Origin: Simiduia litorea
Lineage (GTDB): Bacteria; Pseudomonadota; Gammaproteobacteria; Pseudomonadales; Cellvibrionaceae
NCBI RefSeq assembly: GCF_042853465.1
Contig: NZ_AP031497.1
Location: 3,100,001-3,164,000 of the forward strand
DNA length: 64,000 nt
Direction: 5' to 3'
The notes under the pieces are model-generated. The model searched no databases and was not told the origin of the DNA. It saw only the letters and a program-made list of their open reading frames with translations. Position numbers and translations under genes: made by a program. Positions 18,719-26,793 of the stretch are shown here, in pieces (positions within the stretch are counted from its first letter, which is position 1; each line of letters begins with the position of its first letter).

Positions 18719-20055
18719 AAGCCCTGAGTTTGAGGGTTGTTAGCCCTGATCATAAAATTACGCGGGGTGAGCTGATAGTCGCAAAAGGTAAATACCTCAA
18801 CCTCTGCGCCCTGCTCCTCGAGATAAAGCGCGCGGTCTAATACCAACCACAATTCCAGGGCTCGCCGAAAAAGCTTCGCCACCAACTCCGTGCGCCTCAC
18901 GTCAAGCAAACGCTCCTGGCCACGCTGTAAGCATGCATTAAGGTTCAGATTCTTGGGCAACGGCAGCGCTTTTTTTGCCGAGGCCCAAGCGAGAAATTCA
19001 CCGAAAGGTGCGGCCAACATGGCCTTTTTTAGCGTGGGTAACGGCAAGTATTCATCCACGCCTCGGATCTGTCGCTGCAACAGATCAAAGCTAAGGCGCC
19101 AACTGGCCTCCACATCTCTCAACCGCTGCGCGCGTTTACCGCCAGTCACCGTAGATTGCAGCGGTAAGCTCAAATCGGCTTTACTCAAGGATATGGCGCT
19201 AGCTTTAGCAGCGTGACTTAGGGGCTGGTAATTCAGGTCTTTAGTCAAATGGTAACAACAGGGCGCCAACATCAACTGGCCACCAAGACGCGCAATCCAA
19301 TTTTTCAATAACTGGGTGTGTAAGTCACCGCAGGCATGGAGCGCGATGCTCATGCCACCCCGAGGAATATGTACTTTGCTACCATCTAGCAGGGCGTCGG
19401 CACAGATAAAGCGCTGATGCACGCTATGCTTGTCTCGATGCTTAGCGGCCAGCTCTTCACCCTCTTGGCATAAGCGCCTATCCCACTCGAGGCTGTGCAC
19501 CTCGCAACCATGGGTCGCTGCCGCAATACGGCCTAAGTGTCCCTTGCCCGCACACCATTCCAACACAGAGCCCATTGGCTTAGGCATAGCTTCGGCAAAC
19601 GCCTTAATTTGACACCATTTCCGCCCGGGCACACCTACCCCCAAGCGCTCATCCACTAACACCTCACTAGCCCTCGGCCGCTGATATTGCGCGCACAGGC
19701 CATTCAGCACCTTAGCCACAGGCAACCAAGGCTCAACCAAATCCGCCAACTGGTCTTCGGCACCGTCCAGCTGCCAGATCTGCTCAACGCTCAGACGATT
19801 AACGCACGCCTGCAAACCATGGGGCCAGGGTCGGTCAAAGGTAGCAAAAGCCCGTATCTGCCAATATTGACGATGCTCGGCCAGCAGCCTATCGAGGAGG
19901 AGGAAATGTTCAACTAGCACAAGAGGTATCTTTTCCGAGCAAAGGCGTATTTTAGCCAGATCGACAGGATTCTCATAATTTTCATGCCCCTCCACAACTA
20001 TCAGCCACTGCCGGAGGTTCGCACCTGCGCCTATCAGCCGAAGGCTAATCGCCAC
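18715..20055 (-). CDS. SAM-dependent methyltransferase, Methyltransf_32-like
   Basis: A 446-residue protein with a central methyltransferase domain. The SAM-binding VLEWCAGKGHLGRIAA lies near residue 163. HACGDLHTQLL and LAPCCYHLT near 240-270 resemble the METTL25/RRNAD1-type domain that also occurs in bacteria. The first 130 residues show no clear motif. First gene of an operon with the unknown 18173 gene and YigZ. The methylated substrate, probably RNA or protein, cannot be told. The first few residues may be an over-extension of the true start. Confidence 0.78.
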   Translation of the reverse strand: MAISLRLIGAGANLRQWLIVVEGHENYENPVDLAKIRLCSEKIPLVLVEHFLLLDRLLAEHRQYWQIRAFATFDRPWPHGLQACVNRLSVEQIWQLDGAEDQLADLVEPWLPVAKVLNGLCAQYQRPRASEVLVDERLGVGVPGRKWCQIKAFAEAMPKPMGSVLEWCAGKGHLGRIAAATHGCEVHSLEWDRRLCQEGEELAAKHRDKHSVHQRFICADALLDGSKVHIPRGGMSIALHACGDLHTQLLKNWIARLGGQLMLAPCCYHLTKDLNYQPLSHAAKASAISLSKADLSLPLQSTVTGGKRAQRLRDVEASWRLSFDLLQRQIRGVDEYLPLPTLKKAMLAAPFGEFLAWASAKKALPLPKNLNLNACLQRGQERLLDVRRTELVAKLFRRALELWLVLDRALYLEEQGAEVEVFTFCDYQLTPRNFMIRANNPQTQGL

Positions 20056-20159
20056 CAGCTACAAACTCAGGGTCCGAAAAACAGCAGTAAATGACGCCTG
20101 TGCTAGGCTTCTATCATACGTAACCGATTATTTATCCCTTAGATCTAGGATCTACTGCT

Positions 20160-23100
20160 TTGACGAACCCCCTATTTCGCCTATTCCTTCTCTTCCTCAG
20201 TGGGTTTTGGTCTATCGCTGCGGGCGCAGAATACCAAGTTAGATTACAACTCAACTGGGATCACGAATTTCAATTTGCCGGGTATTACGCGGCGAAAAAA
20301 TGGGGGCTCTATGCCGCCAATGATCTAGATGTGATTATTCAGAGTGGTTTTACCGTCGGCGGCCACAGGATTAGTACAATAGATCGCGTGCTCAGCGGTA
20401 ACGCTGAATTCGGCATTGCAGGCATTGATCTGCTGGTTCACCCCAAATTCGAATCCGATCTTCTTATTCTCGCACCAATATTTCAACAGAGCGCCGCAAC
20501 CCTATTTAGTTTAAAACAACAACGGCTGACAAACCTGAAAGACCTGTTAGATAAGAAAGTAGCCTACCAAGAAAACAGCAGCCTGATTTTTGAACTAAAG
20601 GCCGCACTCAAGCAATTGGATATCGATGAAGACCGCATTCGTTTTATAAAAAGCGACACAGGCCTTAAAAGTTTGGTCACGCAAAAGGTGGATTTCGTGC
20701 TCACCTATGGCCCGTCCCTGCGCTACGAAGCTAGAGCAGACAACGTAAAAGTTAACCAGCTAGCGCTCAAAAAAATACATAAACGCTACTATGGCGATAT
20801 ATTATTCACTCGAAAGAGTTTTGCAAATCATAACCCAGATTTAGTCAAACATTTCGTGCAGGCAAGCCAACAGGGCTGGCAACACGCGCTCGACAAACCC
20901 AACGACGTCATTAATACCATTCTGAAAAGTTACCCAAGAAATTACTTAACCTTAAATAACGTTACCGCCTACAACCAATTTTTCGCCAGTGAGATAGCAA
21001 AATACATACAGTACCCCATAATCCCAATTGGTTATTCCGACAACATACGTTGGCAGCAAATTGCCGATAGTCTCGCCACCGTTGGCGCAATTAACCACCC
21101 TCTTATTATGCATAGAGCTATCTGGCAACCACACTACTCACCCGACATATCGAGGAGCCTACTGCCGTTCATTACCGCTATCAGCCTGTGTTTTTTACTC
21201 ATACTCCTATTGGTTGCGAAAGGATTATACCAGCCACTACTGGCCGTCCTTGGCATCACTATCTTAATTACGGCATTAGCGGTAGAGCGCTGGCTAACGA
21301 CTCAGTTAAACGACCGGCTTTACATTTCACAATTAGAATCCAACATGCAGCTTCGCGCGCAATTGGAGGGAACGCTCAACAATATATTAACAGGGGTTTA
21401 TGGCATAGCGGTGCACATCAGTGGGACACCGGATATTACCCAACAACAATTTGCCAAATTTTCAGCCGCTATCATGCGACGCGACCCAACCATCAGAAAT
21501 CTCGCTGCTGCACCGGATCTTATCGTAAAACTGGTATATCCCCTTGAGTCCAATAAATCAGTCTTAGGTCTCAACTACAACACCAATGTCAATCAACGAG
21601 ATGCAGCCCTTGCGGTGCGGGATCGCGGCGAATTAGTGCTAGCAGGCCCACTCAATTTAATTCAGGGCGGGCTAGGCTTCGTCGCGAGGGCACCGGTTTT
21701 TACGACGTCAGGCACAGGTGATGAAAAATTTTGGGGCCTGGTGGCAGCGCCTATTGACGCTGAGAAATTAATGATTCGCGCAGGGCTCGATCCACAAGGC
21801 TTTATAACCCCAGAGAACCCCACACCAAATACCAACATTGCCCTGCGCGGCAAAGACGGCAAGGGCAGCATTGGCGATATTTTCTACGGCAACCCAGCGC
21901 TATTTGAGGATGAAAGAGCCTTAACGGTACCTATCAGCATCGGTGGCGACAGTTGGATACTGGCGTCTGTACCACCCGTTAACGAGGGGCTTACCTACGC
22001 CACACTAGCAGCCACTCGTACCACAGCACTACTTGCCTTCTTTCTCTTCGCCGTTATTATTCGAATGCTGCATCAACAAGAAATAAAGCGCAAAAAATCA
22101 GAAATTCAATTGCAGCAAAACCAAGGCTTACTCACAGAGATTGGCGATATTGCCCAAGTTGCTGGCTTGCGCATTGTCAACGGAAAGCTGATTACCCAAA
22201 TCAACCCACAAGCATTCTATATACTTCGCATTCCACCGCGTGAAGCGCCCTTTGCCACTGATGATTTAACCCACGCTTTAAGCCGAGTAGCCGCATTAAA
22301 ACTATTATTCATTATTCGAAAGTGCCAAGAATCTGGCGAACGGCAACAGACTGAAATCGAAGTCATCCGAGATAACAGTGAATCGCAGTGGATTAAAATA
22401 ATTTTCAGCTCGCTCACCGAATCAGAAATAGTAGGCGCAATTCAAGATATTACTCGGCAAAAAAATAACGAAATAACAATCCGCGAACAAGCTACTATGG
22501 ATCGCGTTACTCAGCTACCGAACCGATGGTTTTTTACCGAACAAACCGCCATTGAACTGAGCAAAGCAAAACGGGAAAATTCGAAAATAGCTCTCTTATT
22601 TATCGATGTCGATAATTTCAAGGCCATTAACGATAGTCTCGGCCACTCAACCGGAGATGAATTTTTACGCGCCATTGCCAGCCGCCTAAAAGCTTGCACC
22701 CGCGATTCTGATCTCGTTGCGCGCTTGGGCGGCGATGAGTTTACGGTTTTACTCACCAATATAGATGACTACAAGAATGCCTTTAAAGTGGCAGAACAGA
22801 TTATTCGATCAATGAGCCAATCCTTCATGCTCTTGGGTCATCAAATATTTTCTAGTGTTAGTATTGGTATCTCTATCTTTCCCGACGACGCAACAAATAC
22901 CGACATCCTCCTAAGTCACGCTGACCAAGCTATGTACGCCAGCAAGCAAAACGGTAAAAACAACGCAAGCTTTTTTACCCTCGCTATGCAAGAGCAATCG
23001 GAGCGCCAACACTGGATATACAATGAGCTGGTTCGCGCTATCGACCAGGATGAAATTTCCGTTGCTTACCAACCTATTTTTAGATTATCCGATGAAAGCA

Positions 23101-23765
23101 TCGCAGACTGTGAAGCCTTAGCTCGATGGACCAGAGCCGATGGGCAGAAAATCTCCCCCGCAGAGTTTATTCCGGTCGCCGAAAGCTCAGGCCTCATTAG
23201 TCGGCTAGACCTACTGGTACTGAAAAAAAGCTTAAGCCTATTAACGAAAGCGAAAAATATTGGGGTATCCGTCAACATTTCACCCAGGTTGTTTCACGAG
23301 ACAGAAAACGGCTTTGCCCTGTGGCGAAATCTCGTATTATCCCATGAAAAAAAGTCGCAGATCACCGTTGAAATTACCGAACGACTGCTGGTTGATGATC
23401 GTATCAATGCCGAAGCACAACTAGCAGAACTACAACAAGAAGGTCTATCCATCTCACTCGATGATTTTGGCACAGGCTATTCATCACTGAGTTATCTCTC
23501 GAGATTTAACGTTAACAAATTAAAAATTGATCGCTCTTTTGTGATGTCTATTGGCCGCAACGCAACCCAAGAAACACTTATTGAAACTATCCTGAGCATG
23601 GGAGAAAAATTAGGTATCGATGTAGTTGCAGAAGGTATTGAAACGCAAGAACAGCTCGAGTTCTTACGAGCAAGAGGCTGTCAATATGGCCAGGGCTTCC
23701 TACTAGCTAAACCGATGAGTGAAGCTCAGTTGCTGGCATTGATGGCAACCAATTTAACGACTTAG
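20160..23765 (+). CDS. NMT1-CHASE-PAS-GGDEF-EAL cyclic-di-GMP sensor enzyme
   Basis: A 1201-residue membrane signalling protein starting with TTG, preceded by AGGA. In order: signal peptide to about residue 23; a periplasmic NMT1/THI5-type solute-binding domain (residues 25-320; LQLNWDHEFQFAGYYAAKKWGLY); two membrane spans near 335-380; a CHASE domain (about 395-590); a span near 622-640; a PAS-like region; GGDEF; and EAL. RLGGDEF is intact near residue 857, with an RxxD inhibitory site (RDSD) five residues before it. The EAL part keeps EALAR, NISPRLF, ITERL, DDFGTGYSSL and AEGIET. Both synthesis and breakdown of c-di-GMP therefore look possible. NMT1 domains bind pyrimidine-like ligands in the thiamine pathway; the ligand here is unknown. 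Confidence 0.93.
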   Translation: MTNPLFRLFLLFLSGFWSIAAGAEYQVRLQLNWDHEFQFAGYYAAKKWGLYAANDLDVIIQSGFTVGGHRISTIDRVLSGNAEFGIAGIDLLVHPKFESDLLILAPIFQQSAATLFSLKQQRLTNLKDLLDKKVAYQENSSLIFELKAALKQLDIDEDRIRFIKSDTGLKSLVTQKVDFVLTYGPSLRYEARADNVKVNQLALKKIHKRYYGDILFTRKSFANHNPDLVKHFVQASQQGWQHALDKPNDVINTILKSYPRNYLTLNNVTAYNQFFASEIAKYIQYPIIPIGYSDNIRWQQIADSLATVGAINHPLIMHRAIWQPHYSPDISRSLLPFITAISLCFLLILLLVAKGLYQPLLAVLGITILITALAVERWLTTQLNDRLYISQLESNMQLRAQLEGTLNNILTGVYGIAVHISGTPDITQQQFAKFSAAIMRRDPTIRNLAAAPDLIVKLVYPLESNKSVLGLNYNTNVNQRDAALAVRDRGELVLAGPLNLIQGGLGFVARAPVFTTSGTGDEKFWGLVAAPIDAEKLMIRAGLDPQGFITPENPTPNTNIALRGKDGKGSIGDIFYGNPALFEDERALTVPISIGGDSWILASVPPVNEGLTYATLAATRTTALLAFFLFAVIIRMLHQQEIKRKKSEIQLQQNQGLLTEIGDIAQVAGLRIVNGKLITQINPQAFYILRIPPREAPFATDDLTHALSRVAALKLLFIIRKCQESGERQQTEIEVIRDNSESQWIKIIFSSLTESEIVGAIQDITRQKNNEITIREQATMDRVTQLPNRWFFTEQTAIELSKAKRENSKIALLFIDVDNFKAINDSLGHSTGDEFLRAIASRLKACTRDSDLVARLGGDEFTVLLTNIDDYKNAFKVAEQIIRSMSQSFMLLGHQIFSSVSIGISIFPDDATNTDILLSHADQAMYASKQNGKNNASFFTLAMQEQSERQHWIYNELVRAIDQDEISVAYQPIFRLSDESIADCEALARWTRADGQKISPAEFIPVAESSGLISRLDLLVLKKSLSLLTKAKNIGVSVNISPRLFHETENGFALWRNLVLSHEKKSQITVEITERLLVDDRINAEAQLAELQQEGLSISLDDFGTGYSSLSYLSRFNVNKLKIDRSFVMSIGRNATQETLIETILSMGEKLGIDVVAEGIETQEQLEFLRARGCQYGQGFLLAKPMSEAQLLALMATNLTT

Positions 23766-23777
23766 GACTCGTAGACA

Positions 23778-24470
23778 TTGAATCTAACTAGCAGTGCCAC
23801 TACAACACTTATTATCCTCTTATCAAGCACCGCACGAGCCGGCGACCTCAGTGTTAGCTTTCTGTATGGCGACAACTACGTCGTCGAGCCCGCCTTGCAA
23901 TCAACAGCCACCGTAGAATACGCCACTGGCTGGGACAGAGGCGATTTATTTGCCTTTGTCGAGCTTAAGAAATACCACGAGCGTGGCGCTACCAATAGCT
24001 GGTATGGCGAACTCTCACCTCGATTTAAATTAATCGACAGCGCTTTGCCCTTGTATGCGGCGTTTACTTGGGAGCGCGGAAAAAATGATACAGAAGCCTA
24101 CCTTGCAGGGTTGGGCACGAACCTGAAACTACCTAACTTTACCTTTAGCAAAGTAAATATCTACTACCGCGACTCGCCCAATAAAGACGGCAGTAGCTGG
24201 CAAACGACCCTGTCTTGGGCGATGCCATTGATTAACGGCGCACTGATTTTTGATGGTTACATTGACTGGGTGTTCAGCTCTCAGGAAACGGCGCAAAACC
24301 TACATTTCAACCCACAATTGAAATGGGATATGCAAAAGCAACTGAATACATCGATGCGCTGGTACATCGGATTGGAATACGATTATTGGGATAAAAAATA
24401 CGGCATCGATACAGACAACATCGACAGCGCACAAAACACGGCTAGCCTGCTGCTAAAAATGCATTTTTAA
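23778..24470 (+). CDS. Tsx-like nucleoside-specific outer-membrane channel protein
   Basis: A 230-residue protein with a short signal peptide (to about STARAGD) and alternating beta strands ending in LLLKMHF, with the terminal aromatic residue of outer-membrane barrels. LSVSFLYGDNYVVEP and YATGWDRGDLFAFVELKKY match the Channel_Tsx family (nucleoside-binding outer-membrane protein). TTG start, AGGA about 10 bases upstream, 12 bases after the stop of the NMT1-GGDEF-EAL gene, so probably one operon. It would let small solutes such as nucleosides enter the periplasm. Confidence 0.78.
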   Translation: MNLTSSATTTLIILLSSTARAGDLSVSFLYGDNYVVEPALQSTATVEYATGWDRGDLFAFVELKKYHERGATNSWYGELSPRFKLIDSALPLYAAFTWERGKNDTEAYLAGLGTNLKLPNFTFSKVNIYYRDSPNKDGSSWQTTLSWAMPLINGALIFDGYIDWVFSSQETAQNLHFNPQLKWDMQKQLNTSMRWYIGLEYDYWDKKYGIDTDNIDSAQNTASLLLKMHF

Positions 24471-24473
24471 TGC

Positions 24474-24505
24474 AAAAAAAGCCAACTCGTCAGTTGGCTT
24501 TTTTT
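24474..24505. terminator. Bidirectional intrinsic terminator
   Basis: A perfect inverted repeat: seven A, GCCAACT, loop CGTC, AGTTGGC, seven T. It works in both directions and lies between the convergent ends of the Tsx-like gene (24470) and the slyD-like gene (24531). Confidence 0.93.
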
Positions 24506-24530
24506 ATCGATACATTTTAACCGCGGACCA

Positions 24531-25022
24531 TCAATGATGGTGGCCACCAACGCCGTGGGCATGCCCATGCGCTAATTCGTCTGCCGTCGCTGCGCGAACC
24601 TCAAGCACTTCAATGTCGAAGGTTAGGGTTTTACCCGCAAAAGGGTGATTGGCATCAACGTCGACATTGAATTTACCCACTTTCAATACCACCGCATCTT
24701 GCGCGCCATGCTCAGTATTAATGGCAACGGTCATACCGACCCGCAGCTTATTTTTCAGCTTGGCGTGATCCACCAAATGCTTGATAGGAATGCGCTGCGT
24801 TGCGCCTTCCCGCTTTGCGCCATAGGCCTCTTCAGGGGCGAGGGTCAAGCTAACCTTGGCACCAGCTTCTAAGCCATCCATGCCTTTTTCCATGGCCGGC
24901 AACAGATTATCGTGGCCGTGTAAGTATAAAACTGGCTCGCCTTCCCGCGAGCTCTCCAGGGCCAGATCACCCTCTCTAAGGTCGTAGTGAAAGCTCACTA
25001 CGCTGTCGTTACTGATTTTCAT
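24531..25022 (-). CDS. SlyD-like FKBP-type peptidyl-prolyl isomerase
   Basis: A 163-residue cytoplasmic FKBP with an inserted IF chaperone domain. The N-terminal half has VVSFHYDLREGD, PVLYLHGHDNLLPAMEKGM and EEAYGAKREG; the flap domain covers about residues 70-125, and ANHPFAGKTLTFDIEV closes the FKBP fold. The tail ends in a short histidine-rich stretch (HGHAHGVGGHHH), as in SlyD, which can bind Ni2+ or other metals. It helps protein folding and, in E. coli, hydrogenase nickel delivery. Confidence 0.9.
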   Translation of the reverse strand: MKISNDSVVSFHYDLREGDLALESSREGEPVLYLHGHDNLLPAMEKGMDGLEAGAKVSLTLAPEEAYGAKREGATQRIPIKHLVDHAKLKNKLRVGMTVAINTEHGAQDAVVLKVGKFNVDVDANHPFAGKTLTFDIEVLEVRAATADELAHGHAHGVGGHHH

Positions 25023-25154
25023 GGCTTAGCCTTGGTCGATAATGAAAAAAACGCAAGTATGGCCAGCTCGGTCGGTGTTGGCAATGGCGACTTTACCCCT
25101 GGGCTTTGCTAGGCTTGGGCTCAAACAGTTGGACGCTTTATCACAGGGATTTAT

Positions 25155-26048
25155 ATGCTCAAATATCGCTTAACCCCCTTCGCACTCACATGCCTAGCCA
25201 TCTGCAGCCTTTACCTTAGCGCCTGTAGCCAAATAGCCATTAACCTGCCGGCCATCGCCAATAGTCAGCAACAGCACCCCGGACAGGTGGTATGGCACGA
25301 CCTACTCACCCACGACATGAGCGCAACCAAACAGTTTTATAGCGGCCTGTTTGGCTGGGAGTTCACCGAAGTACCCAACGCCTTTGGCGCCAGCCCCTAC
25401 CAATTGATCTCCTTTGAGAACCAAATCATCGGCGGCGCCGTGGACACCAAGGATCTACAAAAGGGCCACGAGTTAAGCCAGTGGATAACGGTATTCTCCA
25501 GCGCCGACCTCAATGCCAGCATCCATCAGCTCACATCATTAGGCGGCACTATCGAAGGCGGACCTCAATCCGTGGGCGACAGAGGTAAACTTGCGGTGGT
25601 TAGAGATACTCAAGGTGCTGTCTTTGCCCTATTGCAAACGACCAAGGGAGACCCAGCTAAAACCCCTACAAAGGCGGGCTACTTTCTCTGGCAAGAGCTC
25701 TGGAACACCGATGGCGACGGCCAGTTTTACGCAACGCTTTTCAACGCCCAAGCGCAAACAAGCAAATTGAAAGACGCTCAGTTCACCTATTTCAGCGTGA
25801 CCGAGCAACCAGCATTTTCGGTCACTCAATCCCCGATTGAGGGTTTAGCGCCAACATGGGTTACCTACATTCAGGTAGATGATGTCCAAGCGACGGTGAC
25901 AAAGGCGCAAGCCCTTGGCGGCGCTATCGCTGTCGCGCCACAACGCAACCCCATCGGCGGCGAATTGGCCGTGATACTCGATCCCAGTGGCGCCGGTTTT
26001 ATCGTACAGACTTGGCAGGCTAACCCTAACAAAGGCGCGAACAAATGA
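25155..26048 (+). CDS. Lipoprotein with two VOC (glyoxalase-like) domains
   Basis: A 297-residue protein with a lipoprotein signal peptide (lipobox LSAC, cysteine near residue 25). Two glyoxalase/bleomycin-resistance repeats follow. The first begins GQVVWHDLLTHDMSATKQFY near residue 43 and the second AGYFLWQELWNTDGDGQFY near 175; each ends in a D-x-Q/S-GA-F strand. Cytoplasmic relatives are common, so the lipid anchor is notable. No ligand or reaction can be assigned. It overlaps the next small lipoprotein gene by 4 bases (ATGA). Confidence 0.85.
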   Translation: MLKYRLTPFALTCLAICSLYLSACSQIAINLPAIANSQQQHPGQVVWHDLLTHDMSATKQFYSGLFGWEFTEVPNAFGASPYQLISFENQIIGGAVDTKDLQKGHELSQWITVFSSADLNASIHQLTSLGGTIEGGPQSVGDRGKLAVVRDTQGAVFALLQTTKGDPAKTPTKAGYFLWQELWNTDGDGQFYATLFNAQAQTSKLKDAQFTYFSVTEQPAFSVTQSPIEGLAPTWVTYIQVDDVQATVTKAQALGGAIAVAPQRNPIGGELAVILDPSGAGFIVQTWQANPNKGANK

Positions 26049-26248
26049 AACTAAGCATCAAAAAAGCGGTTTTTCTCGTCGGCATTGCTAGCGCCAGCCT
26101 AAGCCTTAGCGGCTGCGACAACGTCGCCGTGTATGGCAGCATGTCTGTCGGGAGCAGCTGGGGTTCTTACTATGGGCCCAACTATGGCCGTGGCTACGGC
26201 AGCCCACATATGGGTAGCAGCGTCACCATATCGGGTCGAATCCGCTAA
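26045..26248 (+). CDS. Small Gly/Tyr/Ser-rich lipoprotein
   Basis: A 67-residue protein with a signal peptide and lipobox LSGC (cysteine near residue 24). The mature part is about 44 residues, rich in Gly, Ser and Tyr, with SSWGSYYGPNYGRGYGS. It overlaps the VOC lipoprotein gene by 4 bases at its start and the convergent DUF6122 gene by 26 bases at its end. Function unknown; the composition suggests an unstructured, surface-exposed peptide. Confidence 0.7.
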   Translation: MKLSIKKAVFLVGIASASLSLSGCDNVAVYGSMSVGSSWGSYYGPNYGRGYGSPHMGSSVTISGRIR

Positions 26249-26600
26249 TAAACGCATCGAGCCCGCGCTGGCGGACGCAGTCACTGGCGTCCAACACCAT
26301 ATGCACCATTAAGCCAACACCTAGCCAACGAGTCTTAGGCAGTGCCGCTAGCAAGCCATATATAAACCATAGCGGCCAACGGTGCAGCGGGTGGTAATTA
26401 ATACTGCAGCGTTCTGGGTCGTACAAAGGCGTTGCCAGCAGGTGGTCTATATCCACCAACATCGTCAACAGCATGACATAAAACGGCGTGCGCCAAGCCT
26501 TACCGCACACTAGACGTGCGAGCACAAACGGCACCAATAGATGCAAAACCAAATGTATAAAGCCAACGATGGTCACAAAATGCCCTTTATCACCTGCCAA
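26223..26600 (-). CDS. DUF6122-like small membrane protein
   Basis: A 125-residue protein with about four hydrophobic segments. Its conserved-looking polar motifs are FIHLVLHLLVP near residue 14, DIDHLLATPLYDPERCSINYHPLHRW near 48-73 (given here as two parts of one motif) and VHMVLDASDC near 100. Histidines and aspartates inside the spans resemble small membrane metal-dependent hydrolases. I recognise the DUF6122 pattern but the function is unknown. Its 3' end overlaps the small lipoprotein gene on the other strand. Confidence 0.75.
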   Translation of the reverse strand: MAGDKGHFVTIVGFIHLVLHLLVPFVLARLVCGKAWRTPFYVMLLTMLVDIDHLLATPLYDPERCSINYHPLHRWPLWFIYGLLAALPKTRWLGVGLMVHMVLDASDCVRQRGLDAFISGFDPIW

Positions 26601-26793
26601 TTACCCAACAGTACTGCTACTTGTACAGGCTCAACATAAAAAAGATTGCAGAGTTGCGTTAAACTCTACCTATTAACGTATCAACCCTTGTGTTGTACGC
26701 GCCTTGCCATAGAATTCGCCAATTTGCGTTAGCTGTCGCCGGCCAACACACTGACCCACCCAACCCAGCTAAAACGAGGGCATCCACATCAAC

